Source: Pseudomonas marginalis (lineage in GTDB: Bacteria; Pseudomonadota; Gammaproteobacteria; Pseudomonadales; Pseudomonadaceae). Taken from it: a stretch of 64,000 bases of DNA. Where the stretch lies: the NCBI RefSeq assembly GCF_001645105.1, contig NZ_LKEG01000027.1, positions 34,420-98,419 on the forward strand, given 5' to 3'. Positions 11,776 to 21,645 of this stretch are shown in pieces. The position numbers were made by a program, and so were the translations under genes. The first letter of the stretch is position 1. Each line of letters opens with the position of its first letter. Under the pieces are notes generated by a model, which ran no database searches, had not been told where the DNA came from, and saw only the letters and a list, made by a program, of their open reading frames with translations.

Positions 11776-11804
11776 AGTATAGACAGTTAGGTTACTAATG
11801 ACAA
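11776..11804 (-). promoter_or_regulatory. Predicted sigma-70 promoter of sdhCDAB
   Basis: On the minus strand TTGTCA (11804-11799) and TATACT (11781-11776) are separated by 17 bases, about 137 bases upstream of the sdhC start. A close match to the sigma-70 consensus. Confidence 0.7.
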
Positions 11805-11918
11805 CGCGCACTCCTCACCCTAATAGCTGATTGCGCTGGCGGGATAAAAGGCGTAAATGGCGCTCAATTTCGAGGAAAAAGTACGGTTAAAGCCTTCTGG
11901 GGCAAGACTTTAGGCAAA

Positions 11919-11946
11919 TTGACATCTGAATTTATCTCACTATAGT
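11919..11946 (+). promoter_or_regulatory. Predicted sigma-70 promoter of gltA
   Basis: TTGACA (11919-11924) and TATAGT (11941-11946) with a 16-base spacer, about 60 bases upstream of gltA. The gltA ribosome-binding site is a full AGGAGG at 11995-12000. The gltA and sdhC promoters diverge from a shared 365-base region. Confidence 0.75.
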
Positions 11947-12004
11947 GGTGCGGGCCCTGCGTGGGGGGTCTGTCTGATGATTTGAAGCATAAATAGGAGG
12001 CCAC

Positions 12005-13294
12005 ATGGCTGACAAAAAAGCGCAGTTGATCATCGAGGGCGCAGCCCCCGTCGAGCTGCCCATTTTAACCGGCACCGTTGGTCCCGATGTTATCGACGTA
12101 CGGGGCCTGACGGCCACGGGCCGTTTCACTTTCGACCCAGGATTCATGTCGACCGCCTCTTGCGAGTCGAAGATCACCTATATCGATGGCGACAATGGCA
12201 TTCTGCTTCACCGCGGCTACCCGATCGAGCAACTCGCCGAACAGTCGGACTACCTGGAAACCTGCTACCTGCTGCTAAATGGCGAATTGCCAACAGCCGA
12301 GCAGAAGGCCCAGTTCGTCAGCACCGTCAAGAACCACACCATGGTTCACGAGCAATTGAAGACCTTCTTCAACGGCTTCCGTCGCGACGCCCACCCGATG
12401 GCCGTCATGTGCGGCGTGGTTGGCGCCCTGTCGGCCTTCTATCACGACTCCCTCGACATCAATAACCCGCAGCATCGCGAAATTTCCGCGATCCGCCTGG
12501 TTGCCAAGATGCCGACCCTGGCCGCAATGGTTTACAAGTACTCCATGGGTCAACCCATGATGTACCCGCGCAACGACCTGACATACGCGGAAAACTTCCT
12601 GCACATGATGTTCAACACCCCGTGCGAGATCAAACCGATCAGCCCGGTGCTGGCCAAGGCAATGGACCGGATCTTCATCCTCCACGCCGACCACGAGCAG
12701 AACGCCTCCACGTCCACCGTGCGCCTGGCCGGCTCTTCGGGTGCCAACCCGTTCGCCTGTATCGCCGCCGGTATCGCCGCACTCTGGGGCCCTGCCCACG
12801 GCGGTGCGAACGAAGCCGTATTGACCATGCTCGATGAAATCGGCGATGTGTCGAACATCGACAAATTCATCGCCAAGGCCAAGGACAAGAACGATCCGTT
12901 CAAGTTGATGGGCTTCGGTCACCGGGTCTACAAAAACCGCGACCCACGCGCCACCGTGATGAAGCAGACCTGCGACGAAGTGTTGAAGGAACTGGGGATC
13001 AAGAACGATCCGCAACTCGAACTGGCCATGCGCCTGGAAGAGATCGCCCTGACCGACCCGTACTTCATCGAACGCTCGCTGTACCCGAACGTCGACTTCT
13101 ACTCGGGGATCATCCTCAAGGCGATCGGCATTCCAACCAGCATGTTCACCGTGATCTTCGCCCTGGCGCGGACCGTGGGCTGGATCTCCCACTGGAAAGA
13201 AATGCTCTCCAGCCCGTACAAGATTGGCCGCCCGCGCCAGCTGTACACCGGCTACGAGTCGCGTGACATCACCAAGCTGGAAGATCGCAAGTAA
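12005..13294 (+). CDS. gltA: Citrate synthase
   Basis: Condenses acetyl-CoA with oxaloacetate to start the TCA cycle. The 429 aa and sequence fit the Gram-negative type II (hexameric, NADH-sensitive) enzyme. Active-site regions [20 protein letters not shown] and [14 protein letters not shown] are intact. The ribosome-binding site is AGGAGG four bases before the ATG. It is divergent from sdhCDAB and ends in a strong palindromic terminator. Confidence 0.98.
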   Translation: MADKKAQLIIEGAAPVELPILTGTVGPDVIDVRGLTATGRFTFDPGFMSTASCESKITYIDGDNGILLHRGYPIEQLAEQSDYLETCYLLLNGELPTAEQKAQFVSTVKNHTMVHEQLKTFFNGFRRDAHPMAVMCGVVGALSAFYHDSLDINNPQHREISAIRLVAKMPTLAAMVYKYSMGQPMMYPRNDLTYAENFLHMMFNTPCEIKPISPVLAKAMDRIFILHADHEQNASTSTVRLAGSSGANPFACIAAGIAALWGPAHGGANEAVLTMLDEIGDVSNIDKFIAKAKDKNDPFKLMGFGHRVYKNRDPRATVMKQTCDEVLKELGIKNDPQLELAMRLEEIALTDPYFIERSLYPNVDFYSGIILKAIGIPTSMFTVIFALARTVGWISHWKEMLSSPYKIGRPRQLYTGYESRDITKLEDRK

Positions 13295-13311
13295 GCACTT
13301 GAGTTGTACTG

Positions 13312-13338
13312 AATAAGGCCTCCTCTGGAGGCCTTATT
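13312..13338 (+). terminator. gltA terminator
   Basis: A 12-bp perfect stem AATAAGGCCTCC / GGAGGCCTTATT with a three-base loop, starting 17 bases after the gltA stop. Its A- and T-rich ends allow it to work in both directions. Confidence 0.85.
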
Positions 13339-13352
13339 CATTTGTGCAACTT

Positions 13353-13484
13353 GTAGTGAGCGGGCTTGCCCCGCGCTGGGTGGCGAAGCCGCCCCAAACC
13401 CAGGCACCTCGGTTCTAATTGGAGAACTGAGTGCCTGAGATGGGGCGGCTTCGCCACCCAGCGCGGGGCAAGCCCGCTCACTAC
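13353..13484. repeat. REPIN, GCGGGCTTGCCCCGC class, 44-bp perfect arms
   Basis: The arm at 13353-13396 is the exact reverse complement of 13441-13484. The spacer between them is itself palindromic (CAGGCAC...GTGCCTG and CTCGGTTCT...AGAACTGAG), so the whole 132 bases can form one long hairpin. It lies between convergent gltA and actP. Confidence 0.9.
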
Positions 13485-13510
13485 AGACCCACCCTCACCG
13501 ATATTCAGGT

Positions 13511-13543
13511 AAAAAAATGCCCCGGCCTTGCGACCGGGGCATT
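13511..13543 (-). terminator. actP terminator
   Basis: On the minus strand the stem AATGCCCCGG / CCGGGGCATT ends in seven T. It begins 19 bases beyond the actP stop codon. Confidence 0.85.
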
Positions 13544-13561
13544 CTTTATCCAACTGCAACC

Positions 13562-15220
13562 TTAGTGATTAACCGCCCCGCTCGCCCCCAGGCCAGTCTG
13601 CGAACGCACAAACTGCGGGAAGTACAGCGCACGCTCTTTCTCTGCCGCCGCCGACTTGTCGGTGATAGAGAAGAACCAGATGCCGACGAACGCAATGATC
13701 ATCGAGAACAGCGCCGGGTACTCGTACGGGAAGATGGCTTTTTCGTGATGCAGGATCGAGACCCAGATGGTCGGGCCCAGCACCATCAGGCCAACCGCAC
13801 TGACCAGGCCCAACCAGCCGCCGATCATCGCGCCACGGGTGGTGAGGTTCTTCCAGTACATGGAAAGCAGCAACACCGGGAAGTTACAGCTGGCAGCAAT
13901 GGAGAACGCCAGGCCGACCATGAACGCAATGTTCTGGCTTTCGAACAGGATACCCAGGCCGATAGCCAGCACCGCCAGGGCGATGGTGGTGATCTTCGAC
14001 ACGCGAATCTCATCTTTATCGTTGGCCTTGCCTTTCTTGATCACGCTGGCATACAGGTCGTGGGACACCGCCGAGGCACCCGCCAGGGTCAAACCGGCAA
14101 CCACTGCCAGGATGGTGGCGAAGGCCACGGCCGAGATGAAGCCCAGGAAGATACTGCCGCCCACCGCGTTGGCCAGGTGCACCGCCGCCATGTTGTTACC
14201 GCCCAGCAAGGCGCCTGCCGCATCCTTGAACGCCGGGTTGGTGCTGACCAGCAAGATCGCGCCGAAGCCGATGATAAAGGTCAGGATGTAGAAGTAGCCG
14301 ATGAAGCCGGTTGCATACAACACGCTCTTACGCGCTTCCTTAGCGTCGCTCACGGTAAAGAAGCGCATCAGGATGTGCGGCAGGCCGGCGGTACCGAACA
14401 TCAGTGCCAGGCCCAGGGAGAATGCCGAGATCGGGTCTTTCACCAGACCGCCAGGGCTCATGATCGCCTCACCTTTAGGGTGAACCTTGATCGCCTCGGC
14501 AAACAGCATGTTGAAGTCAAAGTTGACGTGCTTCATCACCATCAGCGCCATGAACGAGGCACCGGACAGCAACAGCACAGCCTTGATGATCTGCACCCAC
14601 GTGGTCGCCAGCATGCCGCCGAACAGCACATACAGGCACATCAGGATGCCCACCAGGATCACCGCCACGTGGTAGTCCAGGCCGAACAACAGTTGGATCA
14701 ACTTGCCCGCGCCCACCATCTGCGCGATCAGGTAGAACGCCACCACCACCAGCGAGCCACAGGCCGACAGGCTGCGGATCTGGGTTTGCCCGAGGCGATA
14801 GGACGCCACGTCGGCAAAGGTGTACTTGCCCAGGTTACGCAGGCGCTCTGCGATCAGGAACAGAATGATCGGCCAGCCCACCAGGAAGCCGATCGAGTAG
14901 ATCAGGCCGTCGTAGCCGGAGGTAAACACCAGCGCGGAAATACCCAGGAAAGACGCCGCCGACATGTAGTCGCCGGCAATCGCCAGGCCGTTCTGGAAGC
15001 CGGTGATCTTGCCGCCGGCCGCATAGTAGTCGGCCGCCGACTTGTTACGTTTGGAAGCCCAGTAGGTGATGCACAGAGTGGCACCGACAAACGCGACGAA
15101 CATCAAGATGGCGGAGACGTTCAGCGGTTGTTTGTGTACTTCACCGGTCAATGCGTCCGCCGCCCAAAGGGCTGGAGCAAAAAGCGAAGCGCCGAGTACT
15201 GCCAGTAGACGCCGGATCAT
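13562..15220 (-). CDS. actP: Cation/acetate symporter ActP
   Basis: Sodium:solute symporter-family permease for acetate and related short carboxylates. An N-terminal signal-like helix ending in WAADA is followed by about 13 membrane segments, with the family signature region [12 protein letters not shown] in the middle. The 552 aa match ActP. The start overlaps the stop of the upstream DUF485 gene by four bases, the usual arrangement. Confidence 0.95.
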   Translation of the reverse strand: MIRRLLAVLGASLFAPALWAADALTGEVHKQPLNVSAILMFVAFVGATLCITYWASKRNKSAADYYAAGGKITGFQNGLAIAGDYMSAASFLGISALVFTSGYDGLIYSIGFLVGWPIILFLIAERLRNLGKYTFADVASYRLGQTQIRSLSACGSLVVVAFYLIAQMVGAGKLIQLLFGLDYHVAVILVGILMCLYVLFGGMLATTWVQIIKAVLLLSGASFMALMVMKHVNFDFNMLFAEAIKVHPKGEAIMSPGGLVKDPISAFSLGLALMFGTAGLPHILMRFFTVSDAKEARKSVLYATGFIGYFYILTFIIGFGAILLVSTNPAFKDAAGALLGGNNMAAVHLANAVGGSIFLGFISAVAFATILAVVAGLTLAGASAVSHDLYASVIKKGKANDKDEIRVSKITTIALAVLAIGLGILFESQNIAFMVGLAFSIAASCNFPVLLLSMYWKNLTTRGAMIGGWLGLVSAVGLMVLGPTIWVSILHHEKAIFPYEYPALFSMIIAFVGIWFFSITDKSAAAEKERALYFPQFVRSQTGLGASGAVNH

Positions 15221-15528
15221 TGCGCAGCCTCCTTGAGAATCGCATTGTTCAGGTCGTCAAATTCGCCGTTGGCCCGACGCACATAGATGCCGGTCAGGAC
15301 AAACGCAGACACAATCAGCCCGACGCCCAGGGGAATGCCCCAGGTAATCGATGAACCGGGGCTGATCTTGGCCCCCAGCACGTGTGGCCCGTAGGCGATC
15401 AACAAGATGAATCCGGAGTAGAGCCCTAGCATGATCGCCGAGAGAATCCAGGCGAACCGTTCCCTTTTTCTCACCAGCTCCTTGAAACGCGGGCTGTTTT
15501 GAATCGAGAGGTAAATGCTGTCGTTCAT
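15217..15528 (-). CDS. DUF485 membrane protein (YjcH family)
   Basis: 103 aa with two membrane helices (about 28-50 and 60-85) and the conserved region [14 protein letters not shown] near the N-terminus. It is co-transcribed with and overlaps actP, as yjcH does in enterobacteria. Its role is not firmly known; it is presumed to assist acetate uptake. Confidence 0.9.
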   Translation of the reverse strand: MNDSIYLSIQNSPRFKELVRKRERFAWILSAIMLGLYSGFILLIAYGPHVLGAKISPGSSITWGIPLGVGLIVSAFVLTGIYVRRANGEFDDLNNAILKEAAQ

Positions 15529-15676
15529 TGTTTTTATCCTCGCAGCACAGCTTTTTTATTATTGGAACGTATCCACTGTATGCGGCTGCGGAACAGGTTC
15601 CAGACGACCTTAGTATTAGAGGGAGTGTAGCGAGGGATTGGGAGGGCGAAGAAAGATTTGCGGGTCACGAAAATAA

Positions 15677-15766
15677 TGTGGGAGGAGGCTTGCCCCCGAT
15701 GGCAGTGGGTCAGCTACAGATAAGCTGACTGAAACACTGCCATCGGGTGCAAGCCCCCTCCCACAG
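15677..15766. repeat. REPIN, GGGGGCTTGCCCCC class (degenerate)
   Basis: Inverted arms with cores GGAGGCTTGCCCCCGATGGCAG and CTGCCATCGGGTGCAAGCCCCC. Each arm carries one mismatch to the family core. It lies just past the 3' end of the betaine-binding gene. Confidence 0.88.
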
Positions 15767-15790
15767 GGGGTGTATCAAGGCATTGGGGAG

Positions 15791-16642
15791 TTACTTACCG
15801 ATCCACTCGGCCACACGCTCAGGGTGCTTGGCTACCCAATCCTTGGCCGCGGCATCCGGCTTGGCGCCCTCTTGGATAGCGAGCATGACTTCGCCGATTT
15901 CGTCCTTGGAGGCCCACTGGAATTTCTTCAGGAAGGCCGCGACTTCCGGCGCTTTCTTCTCCAGGCCCTTGCTGCCGATGCTGTTGACGGTTTCAGCAGC
16001 ACCATAAATCCCTTTTGGATCGTCCAGGAAGCGCAGCTTCCATTTGGCGAACATCCAGTGTGGCACCCAACCGGTGACCGCAATGGATTCCTGTTTGTCT
16101 TCGGCACGGGTCAACTCGGCGATCATCGCCGCGCCCGAGCTGGCTTGCAGCTTGTAATCAAGGCCGTATTGCTTGATGGCTTCGTCGGTCTTGAGCATCA
16201 CGCCTGAACCGGCGTCGATGCCGACGATCTTGTTCTTGAAGGTGGTATCGGTCTTGAGGTCTTCGATGGACTTGGCCTTGACGTACTCCGGCACGATCAG
16301 GCCGATCTTCGCGTCCTTGAAGTTAGGGCCGTAGTCGACCACCTTGTCCTTGTTCTTCGCCCAATACTCACCGTGCGTCACGGGTAGCCAGGCGGAGAGC
16401 ATGGCATCGAGTTTGCCGGTGGCGACACCCTGCCACATGATCCCGGTGGCGACCGCTTGCAGTTTCACGTCATAACCGAGCTTTTGCTTGATCACCTCAG
16501 CCGCCACGTGCGTGGTGGCAACGCTGTCAGACCAGCCATCCACATAGCCGATGCTCAGGGTTTTGCTGTCGGCGCTGGCCAGTGTGGAGCTCATCGCAAC
16601 TACCAGAGTGGCAGCTGCGCCCAAGAGTCGTCGCATCTTCAT
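15791..16642 (-). CDS. Glycine betaine/choline-type ABC substrate-binding protein
   Basis: Periplasmic protein of the OpuAC/ProX family, 283 aa. A signal peptide (MKMRRLL... to about residue 24, SALA-like end) is followed by GYVDGWSDSVATTHVAAEV and the aromatic-cage-type segment SAWLPVTHGEYW typical of quaternary-amine binders. No permease or ATPase adjoins it, so it must use a transporter encoded elsewhere. The chosen start excludes a 16-residue upstream extension that would hide the signal peptide. Confidence 0.88.
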   Translation of the reverse strand: MKMRRLLGAAATLVVAMSSTLASADSKTLSIGYVDGWSDSVATTHVAAEVIKQKLGYDVKLQAVATGIMWQGVATGKLDAMLSAWLPVTHGEYWAKNKDKVVDYGPNFKDAKIGLIVPEYVKAKSIEDLKTDTTFKNKIVGIDAGSGVMLKTDEAIKQYGLDYKLQASSGAAMIAELTRAEDKQESIAVTGWVPHWMFAKWKLRFLDDPKGIYGAAETVNSIGSKGLEKKAPEVAAFLKKFQWASKDEIGEVMLAIQEGAKPDAAAKDWVAKHPERVAEWIGK

Positions 16643-16974
16643 CGTACTTCCCCGAAAGTGCTGCGCCCGGCGGATGCCGAGCGACGTCAACCTGTTGTTA
16701 TGTGGTGCACCGCGCCCCCTTCACGCGCATCGATCACGGTAGTGCGCCGTCAGCGGAGTACTGACGCTTCGATCATCAACCTGCCGGGACCTTCGACCTG
16801 CTCTGTCAGCGACCTTGTGCAAGCAGGAAACGACATCACATAGCCAGTAGGACGCTTTGTAGGATTTGACGCCAGAATCCCGCCCGAACTTTGCATGTCA
16901 AAATTATGCTGCCCCACTGGGAAGGGCTAAATCCGGGTAAGATGCGCGCCTTTGCTCCTCCAGATAAGCCAACC
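16643..16974. other. Intergenic region between divergent genes
   Basis: 332 bases without a supported gene. It must contain divergent promoters for the betaine-binding gene and the GH17 gene. I see no strong palindrome or repeat in it. Confidence 0.5.
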
Positions 16975-18528
16975 ATGCCCGCGACCGCCCGCTTCCCTGC
17001 CCTCCCCTATTGCTTCGCCTTGATCCTTGGCCTGCTGGCCATGATCGGCTACTGGTATGGCCTCGGCCGGCCGGTGGTACTGCCCGACGTCGCCAGCGCC
17101 ACGCACAAGATGCAGTGCGCGTCCTACACGCCATTCGATAAGGACCAGTCGCCGTTTGACCAGCCGTTCACCCTGCGTCCGGAGCGCATGGACGCTGACC
17201 TGGCCCTGCTGGCGACCCGCTTCGAGTGCATTCGCACCTACTCCATGACCGGCCTGGAAGCCTTGCCGGAAATGGCACGCAAGCATGGCCTTAAGGTGAT
17301 GGCCGGTGCCTGGGTCAGCAGCGACCCGGTGGCGACCGCCAAGGAAGTCAACGAATTGATCGCCGCGGCCAACGCCAACCCTGACGTCGTGACCTCAGTG
17401 ATCGTCGGCAACGAAGCGCTGCTGCGCAAGGAAGTCACCGCCAAACAGCTGGTGGCGCTGATCCACACTGTCAAAAGCCAGATCAAGCAGCCGGTGACGT
17501 ACGCGGATGTCTGGGAGTTCTGGCTGCAACACCCGGAAATCGCGCCGGCGGTGGACTTCCTCACGATCCACCTGTTGCCGTACTGGGAAGATGAGCCGTC
17601 CGGCATCGACCAGGCCCTCAAGCACGTGGGTGACGTGCGCCAGACCTTTGGCAACAAGTTTGCGCCCAAGGACATCCTGATCGGTGAAACCGGCTGGCCC
17701 AGCGAAGGCCGCCAGCGCGAAACCGCCGTGCCAAGCCGGGTCAACGAAGCCAAGTTCATGCGCGGCTTCGTGGCCATGGCCGAGGCCAATGGCTGGCGTT
17801 ACAACCTGATCGAAGCCTTTGACCAGCCGTGGAAGCGCGCCAGCGAAGGCGCCGTGGGCGGTTACTGGGGCCTGTTCGATGCCGACCGCCAGGACAAGGG
17901 CATTCTCGCCGGGCCAGTGACCAATGTGCCTTACTGGCCACTGTGGCTGGGGGTGGGCGGGATCATCCTGCTGGGCGCCTTGGTGCTGGGTGGTCGTGTA
18001 CGCAGTGTGCGTGCCGCTATCGCCCTGCCGCTGCTGGGCGCCGTTTCCGCATGCGCCATCGGCACCTGGGCTGAACTGACCCGCGTTACCGCGCGTTTCA
18101 ATGATGAATGGGTGTGGGCAGGCTTGCTGGTGGTGTTGAACCTGCTGGTGCTGGCTCACGCGGCACTGGCCCTGAGCGCCCGGGAAGGTTGGCGCGCACG
18201 GGCCTTCAACTGGCTGGAACAGCGCGCGGGCTGGCTGGTGGCGATTGCCGGGTTCGCTGGCGCGGTGATGATGCTGGCGTTGGTGTTTGACCCGCGCTAT
18301 CGCAGCTTCCCGACGGCGGCGCTGGTAGTGCCGGCCTTGGTGTACCTGGTGCGGCCGGTGACCGGACCGCGTCGGGAGATTGCGCTGCTGACCTTTATCA
18401 TCGGTGCGGGCATTGCGCCGCAGTTGTACCGTGAAGGGTTGTTGAACCAGCAGGCGTGGGGTTGGGCGGTCGTGAGCCTGCTCATGACGGCAGCCTTGTG
18501 GCGCTGCTTGCGGGTACGCAAGATTTAA
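16975..18528 (+). CDS. GH17 beta-1,3-glucan-acting membrane enzyme
   Basis: 517 aa. An N-terminal membrane anchor (about 10-32) is followed by a glycoside hydrolase family 17 domain. The acid/base glutamate is in IVGNEALL and the nucleophile glutamate in IGETGWPS. About seven membrane helices form the C-terminal third. GH17 domains of pseudomonad NdvB-type proteins transglycosylate beta-1,3-glucans; here no GT2 synthase domain is attached. It may modify a periplasmic glucan. An alternative in-frame start lies at 16942. Confidence 0.85.
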   Translation: MPATARFPALPYCFALILGLLAMIGYWYGLGRPVVLPDVASATHKMQCASYTPFDKDQSPFDQPFTLRPERMDADLALLATRFECIRTYSMTGLEALPEMARKHGLKVMAGAWVSSDPVATAKEVNELIAAANANPDVVTSVIVGNEALLRKEVTAKQLVALIHTVKSQIKQPVTYADVWEFWLQHPEIAPAVDFLTIHLLPYWEDEPSGIDQALKHVGDVRQTFGNKFAPKDILIGETGWPSEGRQRETAVPSRVNEAKFMRGFVAMAEANGWRYNLIEAFDQPWKRASEGAVGGYWGLFDADRQDKGILAGPVTNVPYWPLWLGVGGIILLGALVLGGRVRSVRAAIALPLLGAVSACAIGTWAELTRVTARFNDEWVWAGLLVVLNLLVLAHAALALSAREGWRARAFNWLEQRAGWLVAIAGFAGAVMMLALVFDPRYRSFPTAALVVPALVYLVRPVTGPRREIALLTFIIGAGIAPQLYREGLLNQQAWGWAVVSLLMTAALWRCLRVRKI

Positions 18529-18535
18529 CATCGCT

Positions 18536-18600
18536 ATCGGGGGCAAGCCCCCTCCCACAGGGGAATGCATTCCAAATGTGGGAGGGGGCTTGCCCCCGAT
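18536..18600. repeat. REPIN, short-spacer form
   Basis: Arms at about 18536-18560 and 18576-18600 (ATCGGGGGCAAGCCCCC and its inverse) separated by only about 15 bases. It sits between the convergent GH17 and small membrane protein genes. Confidence 0.9.
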
Positions 18601-18609
18601 GAGGCCCTA

Positions 18610-18978
18610 TCAGGCGACGCGGGGCTTCCTGACCAACCGCAACCCCGCAATCACCACCGCAAACACCGCAAACGTGGTGTTGTACAACGCCAGCGCCGGC
18701 AAACCGAAGACCATCCCCAGCACCGCCAAACCCCACCCTGCACGACCCGGCACGAAAAACGCCAGCACCGACGTGATCAGCGCCGCCCAGCCCAGCACCT
18801 TGAAGTGGATCATCAACCCCAGGTTCGAACGCAACTGGCATTCCCAACGGCTGGCTTCGTCCGCACAGATACCGACCCACTGGCCATCTTCCATAAAGCC
18901 ATAGCGCGCACCGTAACTGGCGGCCAGCCATAGCGGCAGTGCAACAAGCAGCAAAATCAGCGGCAAACGACGGGACAT
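18610..18978 (-). CDS. Small inner-membrane protein of unknown function
   Basis: 122 aa. An N-terminal hydrophobic segment (5-22) precedes an external-looking stretch with two cysteines (C38 and C47, in GICADEASRWECQ), then two or three further membrane helices. The paired cysteines suggest a periplasmic disulfide. I do not recognise a named family. It is a single gene with a REPIN at its 3' side. Confidence 0.75.
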   Translation of the reverse strand: MSRRLPLILLLVALPLWLAASYGARYGFMEDGQWVGICADEASRWECQLRSNLGLMIHFKVLGWAALITSVLAFFVPGRAGWGLAVLGMVFGLPALALYNTTFAVFAVVIAGLRLVRKPRVA

Positions 18979-19214
18979 GAGGCACTCCGATAGGCAAAAA
19001 CGGCGCTCAGCTTAATGCCCCGCCGGCCATTAGCAAGGCGCATATACACAATTAGTGTTCACCTACACGTGTCAAAGTGTATCGTCTGGCTACTATTACC
19101 CCGATTCCGACGTTTTTTTCCGACATTTCGTGCCGAGTGATGGCACTTCGGCGATAGGACGGCGGTCATAGCCTGCGAACTTCATTAAGCACGTTTCCTC
19201 CTAGGGATTAAGTC

Positions 19215-20513
19215 ATGCTCCGTTCCTTGCGCTGTGCTGCCTTACTGGGCAGCCTTTTTCTGAGTGCGTCAGCACTGGCCGTCGATATCGACCAAGCCAG
19301 CTATGGCTACCCTTTGACCAACCCATTTGAAGCGACTATCGCCACCACACCGCCCGACCTTCGGCCCAAATTGCCGAACGATGACGAGATCAACCAATCC
19401 GACTACACCTTGAACATGCGCCCCGAGCGCGAGTTCAGCCTGCCGGACAACTTCTGGGCGGTGAAGAAACTCACCTACCGCATCGCCAAGCAGGATCGCG
19501 CCGCGCCGCTGATCTTTCTGATCGCGGGCACCGGCGCGCGGTTTGACAGCAGCATCAACGAATACCTGAAAAAGCTCTATTACCAGGCCGGCTACCACGT
19601 GGTGCAACTGTCGTCGCCCACCAGCTTCGACTTCATCAGCGCCGCCTCGCGCTTCGCGACTCCGGGGATCACCCAGGAAGACGCCGAAGACATGTACCGC
19701 GTGATGCAGGCCGTGCGGGCGCAGAACGCCTCGCTGCCGGTGACCGACTTCTACCTCACCGGCTACAGCCTCGGCGCCCTGGATGCGGCGTTTGTCAGCA
19801 AGCTCGACGAGACCCGTCGCAGCTTCAACTTCAAGAAAGTGCTGCTGCTGAACCCGCCGGTCAACCTCTACACCTCGATCACCAACCTCGACAAGCTTGT
19901 TCAAACTGAAGTGAAGGGCATCAACAACACCACCACCTTCTACGAGCTGGTGCTGAACAAGCTGACCCGTTACTTCCAGCAAAAGGGCTACATTGACCTC
20001 AATGACGCCCTGCTCTACGACTTCCAGCAATCCAAGCAGCACCTGACCAACGAACAGATGGCCATGCTGATCGGCACCTCGTTCCGCTTCTCGGCGGCCG
20101 ACATCGCCTTTACCTCGGACTTGATCAACCGCCGTGGCTTGATCATCCCGCCGAAGTACCCGATCACCGAAGGCACCAGCCTCACGCCGTTCCTCAAACG
20201 TGCACTGCAATGTGATTTCGATTGCTACCTCACCGAACAGGTGATCCCGATGTGGCGAGCCCGTTCCGATGGCGGCAGCCTCTTGCAACTGGTCGACCAG
20301 GTCAGCCTGTACGCCCTTAAGGACTACCTGCACACCAACCCGAAGATCGCCGTCATGCACAACGCCGACGACGTAATCCTCGGCCCTGGCGACCTCGGTT
20401 TCCTGCGTAAAACCTTCGGCGATCGCTTGACCGTCTACCCGCTGGGCGGCCACTGCGGCAACCTTAATTACCGCGTCAACGCCGACGCCATGCTGGAGTT
20501 CTTCCGTGGCTAA
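19215..20513 (+). CDS. Secreted alpha/beta-hydrolase-like protein
   Basis: 432 aa with a clear signal peptide ending near ASALA (residue 22). The core is alpha/beta-hydrolase-like: LIFLIAGTGARFDSS, then the nucleophile elbow GYSLGAL and a late GGHCGN that could supply the histidine. Homologues in pseudomonads are often labelled serine/threonine protein kinase, but I see no kinase motif. It overlaps the MlaA-like gene by eight bases, so the two products probably act together at the periplasmic or outer-membrane lipid layer. Confidence 0.75.
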   Translation: MLRSLRCAALLGSLFLSASALAVDIDQASYGYPLTNPFEATIATTPPDLRPKLPNDDEINQSDYTLNMRPEREFSLPDNFWAVKKLTYRIAKQDRAAPLIFLIAGTGARFDSSINEYLKKLYYQAGYHVVQLSSPTSFDFISAASRFATPGITQEDAEDMYRVMQAVRAQNASLPVTDFYLTGYSLGALDAAFVSKLDETRRSFNFKKVLLLNPPVNLYTSITNLDKLVQTEVKGINNTTTFYELVLNKLTRYFQQKGYIDLNDALLYDFQQSKQHLTNEQMAMLIGTSFRFSAADIAFTSDLINRRGLIIPPKYPITEGTSLTPFLKRALQCDFDCYLTEQVIPMWRARSDGGSLLQLVDQVSLYALKDYLHTNPKIAVMHNADDVILGPGDLGFLRKTFGDRLTVYPLGGHCGNLNYRVNADAMLEFFRG

Positions 20514-21294
20514 ATATCTTCTGCTGCTTGCCGCCTTGATGTGCGCAGGCGTGGCCAATGCCGACAACAGCAAGGCCCATGAGCCGGTCAACGTGGGTGC
20601 CGACGGGTTCAAGGAACCGCTGACCAAGCTCAAGTTCAACCCGGGCCTGGACCAGCGCGAGTTCGAGCGTTCGTCGCTGACCGCACTCAACGTGTACGAC
20701 CCACTGGAATCGTGGAACCGTCGCGTGTACCACTTCAACTACCGCTTCGACCAGTGGGTGTTCCTGCCGGTGGTCAACGGTTACACCTATGTGACGCCCA
20801 GCTTCCTGCGCACCGGCGTGAGCAACTTCTTCAACAATCTGGGCGATGTGCCCAACCTGTTGAACAGCCTGCTTCAGCTCAAGGGCCACCGCTCCCTGGA
20901 AACCACCGGGCGCCTGCTGGTCAACACCACTATCGGCATCGCCGGCCTGTGGGACCCAGCCACCGCCATGGGCCTGCCGCGCCAGAGCGAAGACTTCGGC
21001 CAGACCCTGGGCTTCTACGGCGTGCCCGGCGGCGCCTACCTGGTGCTGCCGATCTTCGGCCCATCGAACCTGCGCGACACCGGCGGTTTGCTGGTCGATT
21101 ACACCGCCGAAACCCAGATCAACTTCCTCAACGTGGCCGAAGTCAGCTCCAACCACCCGGAAGTCTGGGCCCTGCGCGCGGTCGACAAGCGCTACCAGAC
21201 CAGCTTCCGGTATGGTCAGATGAACTCGCCGTTCGAGTATGAGAAGGTGCGGTACATCTATACTGAGTCTCGAAAGTTACAAATAGCTGAGTAA
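20506..21294 (+). CDS. MlaA (VacJ)-family protein without an obvious lipobox
   Basis: 262 aa of the MlaA family, whose members sit in the outer membrane and return mislocalised phospholipids to the Mla pathway. Family features include YDPLESWNRRVYHFNYRFD, NFFNNLGDVPNLLNSLLQ and GLPRQSEDFGQTLGFYGVP. The N-terminus has a signal peptide with one cysteine (C13) inside the hydrophobic core, not in a lipobox; cleavage after AGVANA looks more likely. Typical MlaA proteins are lipoproteins, so this looks like a variant. Confidence 0.85.
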   Translation: MAKYLLLLAALMCAGVANADNSKAHEPVNVGADGFKEPLTKLKFNPGLDQREFERSSLTALNVYDPLESWNRRVYHFNYRFDQWVFLPVVNGYTYVTPSFLRTGVSNFFNNLGDVPNLLNSLLQLKGHRSLETTGRLLVNTTIGIAGLWDPATAMGLPRQSEDFGQTLGFYGVPGGAYLVLPIFGPSNLRDTGGLLVDYTAETQINFLNVAEVSSNHPEVWALRAVDKRYQTSFRYGQMNSPFEYEKVRYIYTESRKLQIAE

Positions 21295-21311
21295 AAAAGC
21301 TCAATAAGAAC

Positions 21312-21345
21312 AAGGCCATTCGAGCAAGTCGAATGGCCTTTTTTT
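21312..21345 (+). terminator. Terminator after the hydrolase/MlaA pair
   Basis: A 12-bp perfect stem AAGGCCATTCGA / TCGAATGGCCTT with a five-base loop and a T-tract, 18 bases after the MlaA-like stop. Confidence 0.92.
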
Positions 21346-21498
21346 ATGGCCAGCAGAACACCATACAATTAGTAAAACCCCCTACGACTGCAAACATACA
21401 TACCCTACGAGCTAAAAGGTATTTCTCATAAGCGTTACAAACTATCTATTTTAGGAACCCCCCTCCCTCATTCGCCAATCACTTTATGAGGACAGCAA

Positions 21499-21645
21499 AT
21501 GGACTCCAACTTAACTTTCAATATCGTTACATTAAAAATCACACAAGGATTGTTATATGTCGCCCTCTATGACCCTCGACCCCCAACGGTTTTTCTATGC
21601 GGCACCTGCATTGCCTTCACAGCCTTCAAACCACATGAGGCCTGA
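21499..21645 (+). CDS. Possible 48-codon leader ORF overlapping the EF-hand-like gene
   Basis: ATG at 21499 has GAGGA six bases upstream and runs 48 codons to TGA at 21643, overlapping the next gene in another frame. The product (MDSNLTFNIVTLKITQG...) has no recognised motif. It could be a coupled leader peptide or chance. Confidence 0.3.
   Translation: MDSNLTFNIVTLKITQGLLYVALYDPRPPTVFLCGTCIAFTAFKPHEA

Noticed and set aside
19215..20513. Serine/threonine protein kinase, a common label for homologues
   Set aside because: No kinase catalytic loop or glycine loop; the sequence has a signal peptide and an alpha/beta-hydrolase GYSLG elbow.
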